Shown one piece after another: positions 9,011 to 17,693 of a stretch of 64,000 nucleotides of DNA; the first letter of the stretch is position 1; the number at the start of each line of letters is the position of its first letter. The notes beneath the pieces were generated by a model. It was not told the DNA's origin. It ran no database searches and saw nothing but the letters and a program-made list of their open reading frames with translations. The position numbers and the translations under genes are program-made. This DNA is from Alkalibacterium olivapovliticus (GTDB lineage: Bacteria; Bacillota; Bacilli; Lactobacillales; Carnobacteriaceae_A): NCBI RefSeq assembly GCF_003003275.1, contig NZ_PVTO01000009.1:1-64000 (forward strand), written 5' to 3'.

Positions 9011-9610
9011 CTAAGATTCATCAGCTGTTCTGCCTTCTATTACACCATCACTTTTCAGAACACTAAAAATAGTTCCGAAGAAACATCTTATGTCCATTAT
9101 AAAACCTATTTTCTTAACATATTCACCGTCAAGACTAGCCTTTACCTTTATTGGTAGTTCGTCTCTACCATTAATCTGAGCCCAACCAGTTAGTCCTACA
9201 GGGATATCATTCGCATTGTACTCGTCTCTTTCCGCAATTAAATCATACTGGTTCCATAGCGCTGGTCGTGGACCTATGATGCTCATTTCACCTTTAAAGA
9301 TATTAATGATTTGAGGCAACTCATCTAGAGACGTTTTTCTTAAGAACTTCCCTACTCTTGTGATCCACTGATCCGGATTTTCAAGTAAATGCGTTGGTGT
9401 ATCATTTGGTGTATCGATACGCATCGTTCTAAACTTCAATATGTAGAAGTGTGCTTTGTTCATGCCGACTCTCTTTTGTTTGAATAATACGGGACCTTTT
9501 GAATCAAGTTTGATTGCCAGGACGAGGATCAATAAAAGTGGTGATAATATGACTAATGCTCCTGTTGAAAGGATGATATCAATCAATCTTTTAACTTTTA
9601 AATAACTCAT
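9011..9610 (-). CDS. Priming sugar-phosphate transferase (CapM/PglC type)
   Basis: A 199-residue monotopic phosphoglycosyl transferase. One hydrophobic helix (LIDIILSTGALVILSPLLLILVLAIKL) precedes the catalytic half with GPVLFKQKRVG, ILKFRTMR, RKTSLDELPQIINIFKGEMSIIGPRPA and LTGWAQINGRD. It transfers a hexosamine phosphate from a UDP-sugar to undecaprenyl phosphate, starting the repeat unit. The small size (no N-terminal membrane domain) matches PglC, CapM and EpsL rather than WbaP. AGGAGG precedes the start. Next to CapD- and CapN-like genes, D-FucNAc-1-P is the best guess for the first sugar. Confidence 0.88.
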   Translation of the reverse strand: MSYLKVKRLIDIILSTGALVILSPLLLILVLAIKLDSKGPVLFKQKRVGMNKAHFYILKFRTMRIDTPNDTPTHLLENPDQWITRVGKFLRKTSLDELPQIINIFKGEMSIIGPRPALWNQYDLIAERDEYNANDIPVGLTGWAQINGRDELPIKVKASLDGEYVKKIGFIMDIRCFFGTIFSVLKSDGVIEGRTADES

Positions 9611-9668
9611 TTTAAACCTCCTATTTATGTAAAAGCTTCAACTAAATTATAGGGTCGAAGCCTCTACT

Positions 9669-11525
9669 TTAAGCATATGCCAGTGATGATTCCTCATTTG
9701 ATTGTTCAGTTGTCAGTTTTAATTTACCGTTCGCAAAGTCAACGAGCTGTTCTTTTAGTTTACCATCTTCGAGTTGTTCTAATTCTTTTACAAAGAAAAG
9801 AACATCGTTGAGTGGCTCATTATTCACTTTACCAACAAAAATCTTCTCATACACTTGTTCTTTAGTACTCTCTTCAGTGCTTAAGAGTTCTTCAAATAGC
9901 TTTTCACCTGGACGGATCCCTGATTCAACAATTTTTATGTCTTTGCTCTTAGACCCACTGAGCTGGATCATTTGTTTTGCAAGATCAACGATTCGGACGG
10001 GTTCACCCATGTCCAACACAAAAATTTCTCCACCTTTTGCAAGTGATCCTGCCTGAAGTACTAAACGGCTGGCTTCTGGGATCGTCATGAAGTAACGGGT
10101 CATTCTGAAGTCCGTGATCGTGATCGGTCCGCCTTTTTTGATCTGTTCCTTAAAGACAGGGATCACACTGCCTCGACTGCCCAGTACGTTACCGAAACGG
10201 ACGGCCACGAAATTGGTTTGTCCTTCTTCATTCAATCCAGTGACGATCATTTCAGCTATCCGTTTGGTTGCGCCCATGACGTTTGGTGGATTGACTGCTT
10301 TATCAGTTGAGACCATCACAAAACTCTGGACACCGGCTGCTTTAGCGCCTTCTGCCATGTTCTTTGTACCGTAGACATTGTTCTTGACTGCTTCAGTCGG
10401 ATTGTATTCCATCAGTGGCACGTGCTTATGCGCTGCGGCATGGTAAACACGGTCAGGTTTATACTGTGCCATCACATCAAAGATGCGGTCACGGTTCTGA
10501 ATGTCCGCAATGACAGGGATCAGATCGACTTTGTTTTTGTCGGCGATAGGTTTCAGTTCTCTGTGAATCAAATAGATCGAGTTTTCACCGTGTCCTAAAA
10601 GCAGGATGCGTTTGGGTGAAAAACGGATGATTTGACGACAGATTTCTGATCCAATCGAACCACCTGCTCCAGATACTAGAACAGTCTGTCCTGATAACTG
10701 ACTGGCAATTTTTTTCATATCGAGTTTGACTTCTTCACGACCAAGTAGATCAGTCACATCGATTTCCTTGAATTCATTTACATCATAGGTGCCCATTACA
10801 ATATCTTCAACAGATGGCATCTGGTTGAGTTTGATGTCTAATTCAGAACAGGATTCAACTATTCTATTTAATACATGCGAGGGTAATGAAGGTATGGCAA
10901 TGGTGATTTGATCTATCTCAAATGTTTCTGTTATGTTTTTGATATCGTAGGTATTACCTAAAACAGGGATTCCAAACACGGTTGTTTTTTGTTTGTTTTT
11001 GTCATCATCTACAATACCCGCTATTTGGATAGCCGGATCATGTTTTAAATTTTTTATGAACAAGCTCCCACCCGCTCCAGCGCCTACAATCAATGTTCTC
11101 AATACTGGCTTATTAGCTGCTTCTCCAAGCTGGTTTCTTTTCACTTTGTGCTCAATAATAATCCGCCACGCTACTCGACTGCCAGGAATGATAACAGCAG
11201 CTAGTATGTACCATAAGAATGTAAAGCGCTGGCTCAAGGGAGTAAATAAAGTGTTGAATAAGTCACTTGTAAAGTAAGCTGCCGTTACAATCAGACCATG
11301 TACGATCGTTTCACGTATGCTGGTGTAGCGGTTTATTTTATCAAATAATCTAAAGTAGAAACCTAAACTTCCATATACTAGTACAATAATTACTTGAGAT
11401 ACTATTATTTCACGCAAAGGTAATTGAAGATAGGGATTTAAAAAGAGATAAGAGAACAGACCCGTTAAAGTAATGATTGTCAGATCAAATACTCCTAAAG
11501 TTATTCTTTTCATATGTCTGTTCAT
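9669..11525 (-). CDS. Membrane UDP-GlcNAc 4,6-dehydratase family (CapD/EpsC-like)
   Basis: A long-form nucleotide-sugar dehydratase. Four N-terminal membrane helices (to about residue 120) are followed by a first Rossmann fold (LIVGAGAGGSLFIKNL, about 145) and a catalytic one (VLVSGAGGSIGSEICRQII, about 285). The active site shows STDKAVNPPNVMGATKR: as usual in this subfamily, Met replaces the catalytic Tyr while Lys remains. The reaction removes water from UDP-GlcNAc to give a 4-keto-6-deoxy sugar. I chose the ATG at 11525, eight bases after AAGGAG, over a GTG three codons earlier. It lies nine nucleotides from the CpsB start region and is part of the cps operon. Confidence 0.9.
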   Translation of the reverse strand: MNRHMKRITLGVFDLTIITLTGLFSYLFLNPYLQLPLREIIVSQVIIVLVYGSLGFYFRLFDKINRYTSIRETIVHGLIVTAAYFTSDLFNTLFTPLSQRFTFLWYILAAVIIPGSRVAWRIIIEHKVKRNQLGEAANKPVLRTLIVGAGAGGSLFIKNLKHDPAIQIAGIVDDDKNKQKTTVFGIPVLGNTYDIKNITETFEIDQITIAIPSLPSHVLNRIVESCSELDIKLNQMPSVEDIVMGTYDVNEFKEIDVTDLLGREEVKLDMKKIASQLSGQTVLVSGAGGSIGSEICRQIIRFSPKRILLLGHGENSIYLIHRELKPIADKNKVDLIPVIADIQNRDRIFDVMAQYKPDRVYHAAAHKHVPLMEYNPTEAVKNNVYGTKNMAEGAKAAGVQSFVMVSTDKAVNPPNVMGATKRIAEMIVTGLNEEGQTNFVAVRFGNVLGSRGSVIPVFKEQIKKGGPITITDFRMTRYFMTIPEASRLVLQAGSLAKGGEIFVLDMGEPVRIVDLAKQMIQLSGSKSKDIKIVESGIRPGEKLFEELLSTEESTKEQVYEKIFVGKVNNEPLNDVLFFVKELEQLEDGKLKEQLVDFANGKLKLTTEQSNEESSLAYA

Positions 11526-11542
11526 CAAAGTCACTCCTTATT

Positions 11543-12313
11543 TTATTTAAACCATTTCGAGATAAATGTCTGTTTGACACTCTGTGTATCAGGTGCTATT
11601 ACTGGATCTCCATTTAATAAATCTTTAGTCGTTTGATTGAACAAACTTCGTTTACTTCTTCCATAGTCTTTAGCCAGTAAGTCATAGGCATCTTTCATGT
11701 AGAACCCACGGTTAGTAACATTATGAGCATCGGACGCTATGAAGTGTACGAGGTTCGCTTCAATCAATTGTTTGCTTAATTTTTCGATTTTCTTTCCGAA
11801 ACCACCAGTATAACTAGCCGCAGTCAGTTGAGCCAAAGCGCCTTTATCAATAAAGTTCTTCAGTCGATTAGGGTGCTCTAGTATCGAGTGATTACGTTCA
11901 GGATGAACAATGATTGGCGTTTTCCCGTGAGACTGCAAATCATAAAAAAGGCGTTCTGCATAAGTCGGAATAGAGGCTGTCGGGAACTCTACTAAAATAT
12001 AGGTACGTGTGTCATCCGTAAATAAAATTTTGTTATCATGAATGTCTCTTTCAAGTTCACCGTATATACTGACCTCTTGACCTGGAAAAATAGTTAAGTC
12101 AATCTCCCTTTTATCCAATTCTACTTGAAGGTCTTTGACACGTTGAATAACATCATTTTTTTCATTAATCCACTGACGTTTATGGTGATGGGGAGTGGCT
12201 AATATATGTGTGATACCTTCGGAAACGGCTGCTTCTGCCATTTCAATGGAATCATCCAATGTCTGAGCTCCATCGTCCACTCCGGGTAGTATATGGCAAT
12301 GTAAATCATACAT
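11543..12313 (-). CDS. cpsB: Tyrosine-protein phosphatase CpsB/YwqE (PHP fold)
   Basis: A metal-dependent phosphotyrosine phosphatase of the PHP superfamily. Metal ligands are visible as DLHCHILPGVDDG near the start, ATPHHH near residue 42, PGQEV, VHPERN and SDAHN. It dephosphorylates the CpsD tyrosine cluster and so controls chain length and output of the capsule. The ATG at 12313 is eight bases after AGGGAG; a GTG three codons upstream is less likely. It is 19 nt from cpsD, in the usual C-D-B order. Confidence 0.92.
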   Translation of the reverse strand: MYDLHCHILPGVDDGAQTLDDSIEMAEAAVSEGITHILATPHHHKRQWINEKNDVIQRVKDLQVELDKREIDLTIFPGQEVSIYGELERDIHDNKILFTDDTRTYILVEFPTASIPTYAERLFYDLQSHGKTPIIVHPERNHSILEHPNRLKNFIDKGALAQLTAASYTGGFGKKIEKLSKQLIEANLVHFIASDAHNVTNRGFYMKDAYDLLAKDYGRSKRSLFNQTTKDLLNGDPVIAPDTQSVKQTFISKWFK

Positions 12314-12332
12314 ATTAGTCACTCCCTATAAT

Positions 12333-13031
12333 TTATTCTCCGTAATAATAATAATAGCTATCGTCTGATTTATCGACTCTGTTTAAAATAGCGCCTAAGA
12401 CATTTGCCTGAACTTTTTCAAGCAAGTCTTTCGCTTTGATAACTTCTTCTTTATTGGCTAGGCCTTTTGGTATAACGAAGATAACTCCTTCAGATTTTGA
12501 AGCCATAACTTGTGCGTCTGTTACCGCTAGAAGGGGTGGTGTGTCAAAAATAACCATGTCGAAATAGTCCAGCATTTCCTGTTTGATCTCTTCCATTCGT
12601 TTGGAAGCCAGAAGTTCTGCAGGGTTCGGTGGAATCGCACCACTGGTTAAGACATATAACCCATCTGAATGTGTTCGGTAAATAACCTCTTCCAAGCTGG
12701 CATTTCGATCAGTCAGTAGTGTTGTCAATCCATCATTATTTCTTACTTTAAATGTTTTGTGCACAGTCGGTTTGCGTAAATCTGCATCGACTAATAACAC
12801 TTTTTTCTCATTTGAGGCAAATGTCGCAGCTAAATTAGCCGCAATGGTGGATTTCCCAGATGCTGGTCCAGCTGATGTAACCACTATGGTTCTCAACGTC
12901 TCATCTACCATGGAAAACTGAATATTTGTTTTAACTGTTCTAAACTGTTCTGACACCACTGAAGATGGTTTGTTCAGTACAACTAAACCAGGACGCTCAG
13001 CTGATTCTACTCTTTTCTTTTTATTAAACAT
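12333..13031 (-). CDS. cpsD: Capsule tyrosine kinase CpsD (BY-kinase)
   Basis: A 232-residue bacterial tyrosine kinase. Walker A is VTSAGPASGKSTIAANLA (about residue 52), Walker A' is VLLVDADLRKPTVHK, Walker B is MVIFDTPPLLAVTD. The C-terminus ends in SYYYYYGE, five adjacent tyrosines that are the autophosphorylation cluster. The enzyme needs the cytoplasmic end of CpsC for activity, and that gene starts the operon just upstream. AGGAGG with suitable spacing precedes the ATG. It is the only intact BY-kinase in the window, so it might serve more than one polysaccharide cluster. Confidence 0.95.
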   Translation of the reverse strand: MFNKKKRVESAERPGLVVLNKPSSVVSEQFRTVKTNIQFSMVDETLRTIVVTSAGPASGKSTIAANLAATFASNEKKVLLVDADLRKPTVHKTFKVRNNDGLTTLLTDRNASLEEVIYRTHSDGLYVLTSGAIPPNPAELLASKRMEEIKQEMLDYFDMVIFDTPPLLAVTDAQVMASKSEGVIFVIPKGLANKEEVIKAKDLLEKVQANVLGAILNRVDKSDDSYYYYYGE

Positions 13032-13046
13032 GATTGATTACTCCTC

Positions 13047-13790
13047 CTATACTCTTGAGCGAACAGCTCTGGATTCATTAGTACGCTCTGGCAAGGCTTG
13101 ACGTCCGTCAGATTTCAATTCTTCTGTGTTCATTTCTGAAATACGGCCTAAACTCGTCCACCCTAGTTCTTCGACGATAAATTTGTCATCTTTCACAGTA
13201 TTGTCCAGGAATTCAAGCAAGAAGGCTAGTCCAACACCGATCATCCCGCCTAACACAAGCCCAATCGCAAGATTCAATGTATGGTTCGGAGAAATAGGAT
13301 TAGTGGTAGCTTCTGCCGGTGAAATGACCGTTACGTTATCTACACTCATTATTTCATCTAAGTTCTCTTGAAAAACAGTCGCCGTTGTATTAGCAATTGA
13401 AGCAGCGGTATGTGGGTTAGAATCATTAACAGTAATAGAGAAAACCTGTGAATTGGCTTCATTAGCGATTGTGATTTGACCTCTTAAAGCGCCGTGACTC
13501 ATTTCTAAATTCAAGTCTTCTCTCACTTCATCCAAAATAACGGGTCCTGTTATGATGTCTTTGTATGTATTAATCAGTTGAATATTCGTATCAATGTCTG
13601 AGCGTTGAATGGCATCTGTTTCTTGCGTTCTGTTTACTAATAATTGAGTATTAGAACTATATTCAGGTGTTGCTATAAAGAATGTATATAATCCAACTAC
13701 CAGTAACCCTGCAAGAGTTAGATTGATAATAAGTGCTAGTCTCTTCTTCACTATCTCAAATAGTTCTTTTAAGCTAATTTCGTCTTCCAT
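13047..13790 (-). CDS. cpsC: Capsule chain-length regulator CpsC (Wzz family)
   Basis: A 247-residue Wzz-domain protein with two membrane helices, about 18-40 and 175-197. The external loop between them contains YSSNTQLLVNRT and SPAEATTNPISPNHTLN, the proline-rich motif preceding helix 2. The C-terminal cytoplasmic tail would activate the CpsD kinase. It is the first gene of the cps operon, with AGGAGGACAAA before its ATG and a promoter about 160 bp upstream. Confidence 0.93.
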   Translation of the reverse strand: MEDEISLKELFEIVKKRLALIINLTLAGLLVVGLYTFFIATPEYSSNTQLLVNRTQETDAIQRSDIDTNIQLINTYKDIITGPVILDEVREDLNLEMSHGALRGQITIANEANSQVFSITVNDSNPHTAASIANTTATVFQENLDEIMSVDNVTVISPAEATTNPISPNHTLNLAIGLVLGGMIGVGLAFLLEFLDNTVKDDKFIVEELGWTSLGRISEMNTEELKSDGRQALPERTNESRAVRSRV

Positions 13791-13952
13791 TTTGTCCTCC
13801 TAGTTATATCACACAATAATAAATTAAAATAAATTAATCTCATCTTTGTCATTTATAGTATCATATAAAATAACAACTTTGTATAAGTTTACATGATTGA
13901 ACCAAAAAAATGTCATAAATTTAAAAAAAGTTGTCACATTTTTAGTAAGTAA

Positions 13953-13980
13953 ATTGTACAGCTTAATACATCAGTGTAAA
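13953..13980 (-). promoter_or_regulatory. Probable sigma-A promoter of the cps operon
   Basis: On the minus strand, TTTACA (13975-13980) is followed after 16 bases by TACAAT (13953-13958), each one base from consensus. This leaves a leader of roughly 160 nt before cpsC. The leader contains two near-direct copies of a GACA-plus-T-run motif. No riboswitch fold was recognised in it. Confidence 0.55.
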
Positions 13981-13985
13981 CGGTC

Positions 13986-14018
13986 AATAAAGAAAATTTT
14001 TATTTTTCCTTTATTGTA
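13986..14018 (-). terminator. Possible terminator after the UDP-glucuronate epimerase gene
   Basis: An inverted repeat with arms CAATAAAG and CTTTATTG, extended by AAAA/TTTT, lies downstream of the epimerase stop. It is A+T rich, so it would be a weak stem. It separates that gene from the cps promoter. Confidence 0.4.
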
Positions 14019-14021
14019 AAC

Positions 14022-14076
14022 GGCTAGTAGCTTCCGCTATACTTTATTTATAATTTATAGAAGCCGTTAGCCTGCG
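14022..14076 (-). repeat. Imperfect inverted repeat spanning the epimerase stop codon
   Basis: On the minus strand GGCTA-acg-GCTTC-TATA and TATA-gcg-GAAGC-tac-TAGCC face each other, with the gene's TAA inside the first arm. The second arm also resembles a direct copy of the gene end (TATAGCG..AGCTA). Function unknown; it may add to termination or mRNA 3' stability. Confidence 0.45.
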
Positions 14077-15077
14077 CTATAATACTGTTTATACCACTCA
14101 ACGAATTTACCAAGTCCTTCTTCGATACTTGTTGTGGGTTTAAAGTTGATATCCTTTTCTAAATCGGTCATGTCTGCATAGGTGCGTTTAACGTCCCCAG
14201 GCTGCATATCCATATATTCTTTAACGGCTTCAATACCCAATGCTGACTCTAATGCATTAATAAATCGCATCAGTTTAACTGGACTGTTGTTGCCAATATT
14301 ATAAATTTTGTAAGGGGCTGTGCTTTCGCTGATATCCCCTTGGCTTTCGTCCCAGTCTGGATTTGGTTCAGGTTTCTTATCGACTAGTTTCATAATGCCT
14401 TCCACAATGTCATCAACATAAGTGAAATCACGTTCCATTTCGCCATGATTAAAGACTTTAATTGATTTCCCTTCAAGAATATCTTTAGTGAATGAGAAGT
14501 AGGCCATGTCTGGTCGTCCATAAGGACCGTATACAGTAAAGAAGCGCAGACCAGTAGTTGGAATGCCATAAAGATGACTATAAGTATGTGCCATCAGTTC
14601 ATTTGACTTCTTAGTCGCAGCATAGAGTGAAACGGGGTGATCAACATTATGGTTAGTCGAAAATGGCGCGATTTTATTGCCGCCATAAACTGAACTGGAT
14701 GACGCATAAAGTAAATGCTCAACTGGATAATGTCTACAAGCCTCCAGAATATTCATAAATCCAACCAGATTAGACTCGACATAAGCATGCGGGTTTTCAA
14801 TTGAATACCTCACACCTGCTTGCGCAGCTAAATGAACGACATGAGTGGGTGCTTCGAATTCAAATAAGTCAGTTATTTTCTGCTTATCACTGACATCTAT
14901 TTTATAGAAAGTAAATTGATCATTTTTTTTAAGAATTGCTAATCTGTCTTCTTTTAACTTCGTATCGTAATAATCGTTAACGTTATCCAGTCCAACAATT
15001 TCAATGTTTTTTCCCAGCAACGCTTTAGATAAATGAAAGCCTACGAATCCGGCTGCTCCAGTTACTAATAGTTTCAT
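14067..15077 (-). CDS. UDP-glucuronate 4-epimerase family (extended SDR)
   Basis: An NAD-dependent nucleotide-sugar epimerase. It shows MKLLVTGAAGFVGFHLSKALL, then GLDNVNDYYDTKLKEDRL, the loop characteristic of UDP-glucuronate 4-epimerases, then HLAAQAGVRYSIENP, SSSSVYG and the YAATKKSNE catalytic pair. The product would be UDP-galacturonate from UDP-glucuronate, which fits the UDP-glucose dehydrogenase gene directly upstream. Start chosen at 15077: AGGAGTGG is eight bases before it and the Rossmann motif begins at once; the open frame extends further but without a ribosome site. About 336 residues, normal for the family. Confidence 0.87.
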   Translation of the reverse strand: MKLLVTGAAGFVGFHLSKALLGKNIEIVGLDNVNDYYDTKLKEDRLAILKKNDQFTFYKIDVSDKQKITDLFEFEAPTHVVHLAAQAGVRYSIENPHAYVESNLVGFMNILEACRHYPVEHLLYASSSSVYGGNKIAPFSTNHNVDHPVSLYAATKKSNELMAHTYSHLYGIPTTGLRFFTVYGPYGRPDMAYFSFTKDILEGKSIKVFNHGEMERDFTYVDDIVEGIMKLVDKKPEPNPDWDESQGDISESTAPYKIYNIGNNSPVKLMRFINALESALGIEAVKEYMDMQPGDVKRTYADMTDLEKDINFKPTTSIEEGLGKFVEWYKQYYSAG

Positions 15078-15122
15078 ATTTCTTGCCACTCCTACCATTT
15101 GTGTATGTAAACTTAAGTGTCC

Positions 15123-15151
15123 ATTATAACTAAAACAATCAAGATGAACAA
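15123..15151 (-). promoter_or_regulatory. Promoter of the UDP-glucuronate epimerase gene
   Basis: Minus-strand TATAAT (15123-15128), a perfect -10 box, with TTGTTC (15146-15151) 17 bases upstream. It is about 45 bases before the chosen start, and a strong terminator lies further upstream, so the gene has its own transcript. Confidence 0.6.
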
Positions 15152-15214
15152 GGTTATTATCGATTATCACTAAATATTAACCACTCGTTTGCCTTATCTT
15201 CTTACTATTTTTTA

Positions 15215-15264
15215 CAAAAAGCTAGTCGATCATTACTTTGGGTAAATAACCCTGATCGACTAGT
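15215..15264 (-). terminator. Rho-independent terminator after ugd
   Basis: Perfect 11-bp arms CTAGTCGATCA and TGATCGACTAG (15222-15232 and 15253-15263) enclose a second GGGT/ACCC pairing. On the minus strand the stem is followed by CTTTTTG. It lies just downstream of the ugd stop. Confidence 0.8.
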
Positions 15265-15273
15265 GCAATACCT

Positions 15274-16443
15274 TTAATTATTATTGTACAAATCTCTCGT
15301 GTATACTTTTTCTTTTACATCTTCTATGTCTTCAGTAATACGGTTAGCAATGATAACATCTACTTCATTTTTAAATGACTCCAAGTCATTATTGACTTTA
15401 GATCTGTAGAACGTCTCTTCTTCAAGAACCGGCTCATAAACGACGACTTCGATACCTTTGGCTTTGATCCGCTTCATAATGCCCTGTATCGCACTCTGAC
15501 GGAAATTATCTGAGCCTGATTTCATGACTAAGCGGTAAATCCCGACTTTTTTAGGATTTTTAGCAATGACCTGATCGGAAATAAAATCCTTACGCGTACG
15601 GTTCGCATCTACGATTGCAGCAATCAAATTATTCGGCACTTGATCATAGTTAGCTAGCAGCTGTTTCGTATCTTTCGGCAGGCAGTAGCCCCCATATCCA
15701 AACGACGGGTTATTGTAGTGGTCGCCAATACGAGGATCTAGTGACACGCCGTCTATAATGGACTGTGTATCTAATCCATGTACTTCAGCATAAGTGTCTA
15801 GTTCGTTGAAGTAAGCAACTCTAAGTGCTAGATACGTGTTAGCAAATAATTTAACAGCTTCAGCTTCTGTTGATTTCATCAACAAAACATCAATGTTTTC
15901 CTTAATTGCCCCTTCGACCAGTAAGTCAGCAAAGGTTTGAGCACGCTCTGACTTTTCACCTATGATGATACGACTAGGATGCAGATTGTCATAAAGCGCA
16001 TTGCCTTCTCTTAAGAATTCTGGAGAGAAGATGATGTTCTCCGTGTTGTATTTTTTACGCAGTTCCAGCGTATACCCAACTGGAATTGTCGACTTAATGA
16101 TCATCGTAGCGTCTGGTGCATACTTCAGTACATCTTCAATGACTGATTCAACTAAAGTCGTATCAAAGTAATTTGTTTTGTCATCGTAGTTAGTTGGTGT
16201 AGCGATAACTACATATTCTGGATTATGTAAGTAAGCCTCATTTTTATCAGTTAGTGCAACTAAGTTTAACTGTTTAGTTTTTAGATAGTTTGATAATTCA
16301 ACATCAACTATTGGAGACTGTTTATTATTGATCATCTCTACTTTTTCTTGAATGACTTCCAAGGCTTTTACATTATTATTCTGAGCTAACAATACAGCAT
16401 TTGACAATCCTACATAGCCCATGCCGACTACAGTAATATTCAT
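15274..16443 (-). CDS. ugd: UDP-glucose 6-dehydrogenase
   Basis: Oxidises UDP-glucose to UDP-glucuronate with NAD. N-terminal Rossmann [38 protein letters not shown], the KSTIPVGYT and FSPEFLREG blocks, and the catalytic cysteine in [16 protein letters not shown] are all present. Start chosen at 16443: GGAAGG is nine bases upstream and the Rossmann glycine motif follows directly; the open frame goes 20 codons further. About 389 residues, close to the compact Gram-positive form. It feeds the epimerase gene that follows. Confidence 0.95.
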   Translation of the reverse strand: MNITVVGMGYVGLSNAVLLAQNNNVKALEVIQEKVEMINNKQSPIVDVELSNYLKTKQLNLVALTDKNEAYLHNPEYVVIATPTNYDDKTNYFDTTLVESVIEDVLKYAPDATMIIKSTIPVGYTLELRKKYNTENIIFSPEFLREGNALYDNLHPSRIIIGEKSERAQTFADLLVEGAIKENIDVLLMKSTEAEAVKLFANTYLALRVAYFNELDTYAEVHGLDTQSIIDGVSLDPRIGDHYNNPSFGYGGYCLPKDTKQLLANYDQVPNNLIAAIVDANRTRKDFISDQVIAKNPKKVGIYRLVMKSGSDNFRQSAIQGIMKRIKAKGIEVVVYEPVLEEETFYRSKVNNDLESFKNEVDVIIANRITEDIEDVKEKVYTRDLYNNN

Positions 16444-16483
16444 ACTATTCATCCTTCCAAAATAGGTGCTTATAATATAATAA

Positions 16484-16509
16484 CCTGTAGTGAGTAATAT
16501 CACAACAGG
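16484..16509. promoter_or_regulatory. 10-bp inverted repeat between LCP gene and ugd
   Basis: Arms CCTGTAGTGA and TCACAACAGG match with one mismatch around a six-base centre. On the minus strand the repeat contains TTGTGA followed 17 bases later by TATTAT, a plausible ugd promoter. It could be an operator over the promoter or a weak terminator of the LCP gene; the sequence alone does not decide. Confidence 0.45.
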
Positions 16510-16550
16510 CTATTTATAATTTATATTTAATTTGCTTATATTTTCATTTA

Positions 16551-17534
16551 TTAATTTAACTCTAACTCACCATTTAAATGTTCACGTACACGTGTCAACT
16601 CTTCATCAGGAATCATCTCATAGTAGACACCGTTTTGCATCTGTCCGTGTCCTGACAGTTGAAGTTGTTCCACATTGCTCACAGATCCTCTGTAATTGTT
16701 AAACATATCAAACATATCATCGAAAGACATATTTGTTTTCATATTGGTACTTAATGATTCGAGAATACTTCTGTAATTTCTTAAAGAATCGAATGAGGCA
16801 ATGCTTGACATCGTGCCTTCGATGACTTGTCTTTGTCTATGCTGTCTACCATAGTCGCCATCTGGATCGTTATAACGCATCCTAGAATATTCTAGTGCCT
16901 GAGCTCCCCCCATACTGACAGGCTGGCCTTCATTGAACTGGTAACCGGCTTGCGAAAAAGTGATCGGCGGAACAACGGTAATACCCCCAACTGCATCTAC
17001 TATCTGTTGCATACTTTCCATATTGACAGAAACGTAATAGTCGATTGGAATGTCAAATAAATTCTGCACGGTATTCACAGCCATTGCTGTGCCACCAAAT
17101 GCATAGGCATGATTGATTTTATCTTTCTCGCCCCTACCGATTATTTCGGTATACGTATCTCTTGGAATACTCACAATGCTTGTCTGATTAGTATTAGGGT
17201 TTACTGTCAGAACCATCATCGTATCCGTCCGCCCAGTTTCGATTCGTCCATATTCTCCTGTATCGACTCCCATAATCAATACAGAAAAAGGATCTTCACC
17301 ATCATCAACGACTACTGGTCTATCCTGACGACTACTGTGCTGTTCCTGTGCTTCCACTTCTTCATACATTTCGTCCGTAGTAGTCCTTACATCTCTATAT
17401 GCTTGCCACACAAAATAACTACCTATTGTGGTAAGAAACATAAATATAATTGAGAATATGAAGAAAACTATTCTACCTACTGATTTCTTTTTTCTTTTAT
17501 GACTTCGTCTTTTTGTACGTGAACGATCTTCCAT
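16551..17534 (-). CDS. LCP (LytR-CpsA-Psr) family polymer ligase
   Basis: LCP proteins transfer undecaprenyl-PP-linked glycopolymers to peptidoglycan outside the membrane. This 327-residue protein has a very basic cytoplasmic start (SRTKRRSHKRKKK), one membrane helix (about 22-45), and the LCP domain: SVLIMGVDTGEYGRIETGRTDTM, VSIPRDTY, KINHAYAFGG, VDAVGGI, and YSRMRYNDPDGDYGRQHRQRQVI with the conserved Asp/Arg residues. It lies between precursor genes and a wall hydrolase, and could anchor any of the three polymers made here. Confidence 0.92.
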   Translation of the reverse strand: MEDRSRTKRRSHKRKKKSVGRIVFFIFSIIFMFLTTIGSYFVWQAYRDVRTTTDEMYEEVEAQEQHSSRQDRPVVVDDGEDPFSVLIMGVDTGEYGRIETGRTDTMMVLTVNPNTNQTSIVSIPRDTYTEIIGRGEKDKINHAYAFGGTAMAVNTVQNLFDIPIDYYVSVNMESMQQIVDAVGGITVVPPITFSQAGYQFNEGQPVSMGGAQALEYSRMRYNDPDGDYGRQHRQRQVIEGTMSSIASFDSLRNYRSILESLSTNMKTNMSFDDMFDMFNNYRGSVSNVEQLQLSGHGQMQNGVYYEMIPDEELTRVREHLNGELELN

Positions 17535-17576
17535 TTGAAACCTTCTTTCTTTAAATGTACTGAAACTATCTTTATT

Positions 17577-17604
17577 ATTGTACCAGTTATTTTTGATATT
17601 ACAA
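17577..17604 (-). promoter_or_regulatory. Promoter of the LCP gene
   Basis: Minus-strand TTGTAA (17599-17604), 16-base spacer ending in TGG, then TACAAT (17577-17582), an extended -10 element. It follows the terminator of the upstream hydrolase. Confidence 0.55.
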
Positions 17605-17653
17605 TCGTTCGTTTTTGAAATGATTGTGACTGTTTTTCTTAACTTCTCCTACT

Positions 17654-17687
17654 AAAAAAGCCAGAGTTTTAGTTACTCTGGCTTTTT
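17654..17687 (-). terminator. Rho-independent terminator after the amidase gene
   Basis: AAAGCCAGAG and CTCTGGCTTT arms around an A+T-rich loop, with T/A runs on both sides, lie immediately downstream of the amidase stop. Confidence 0.85.
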
Positions 17688-17693
17688 CATTCT

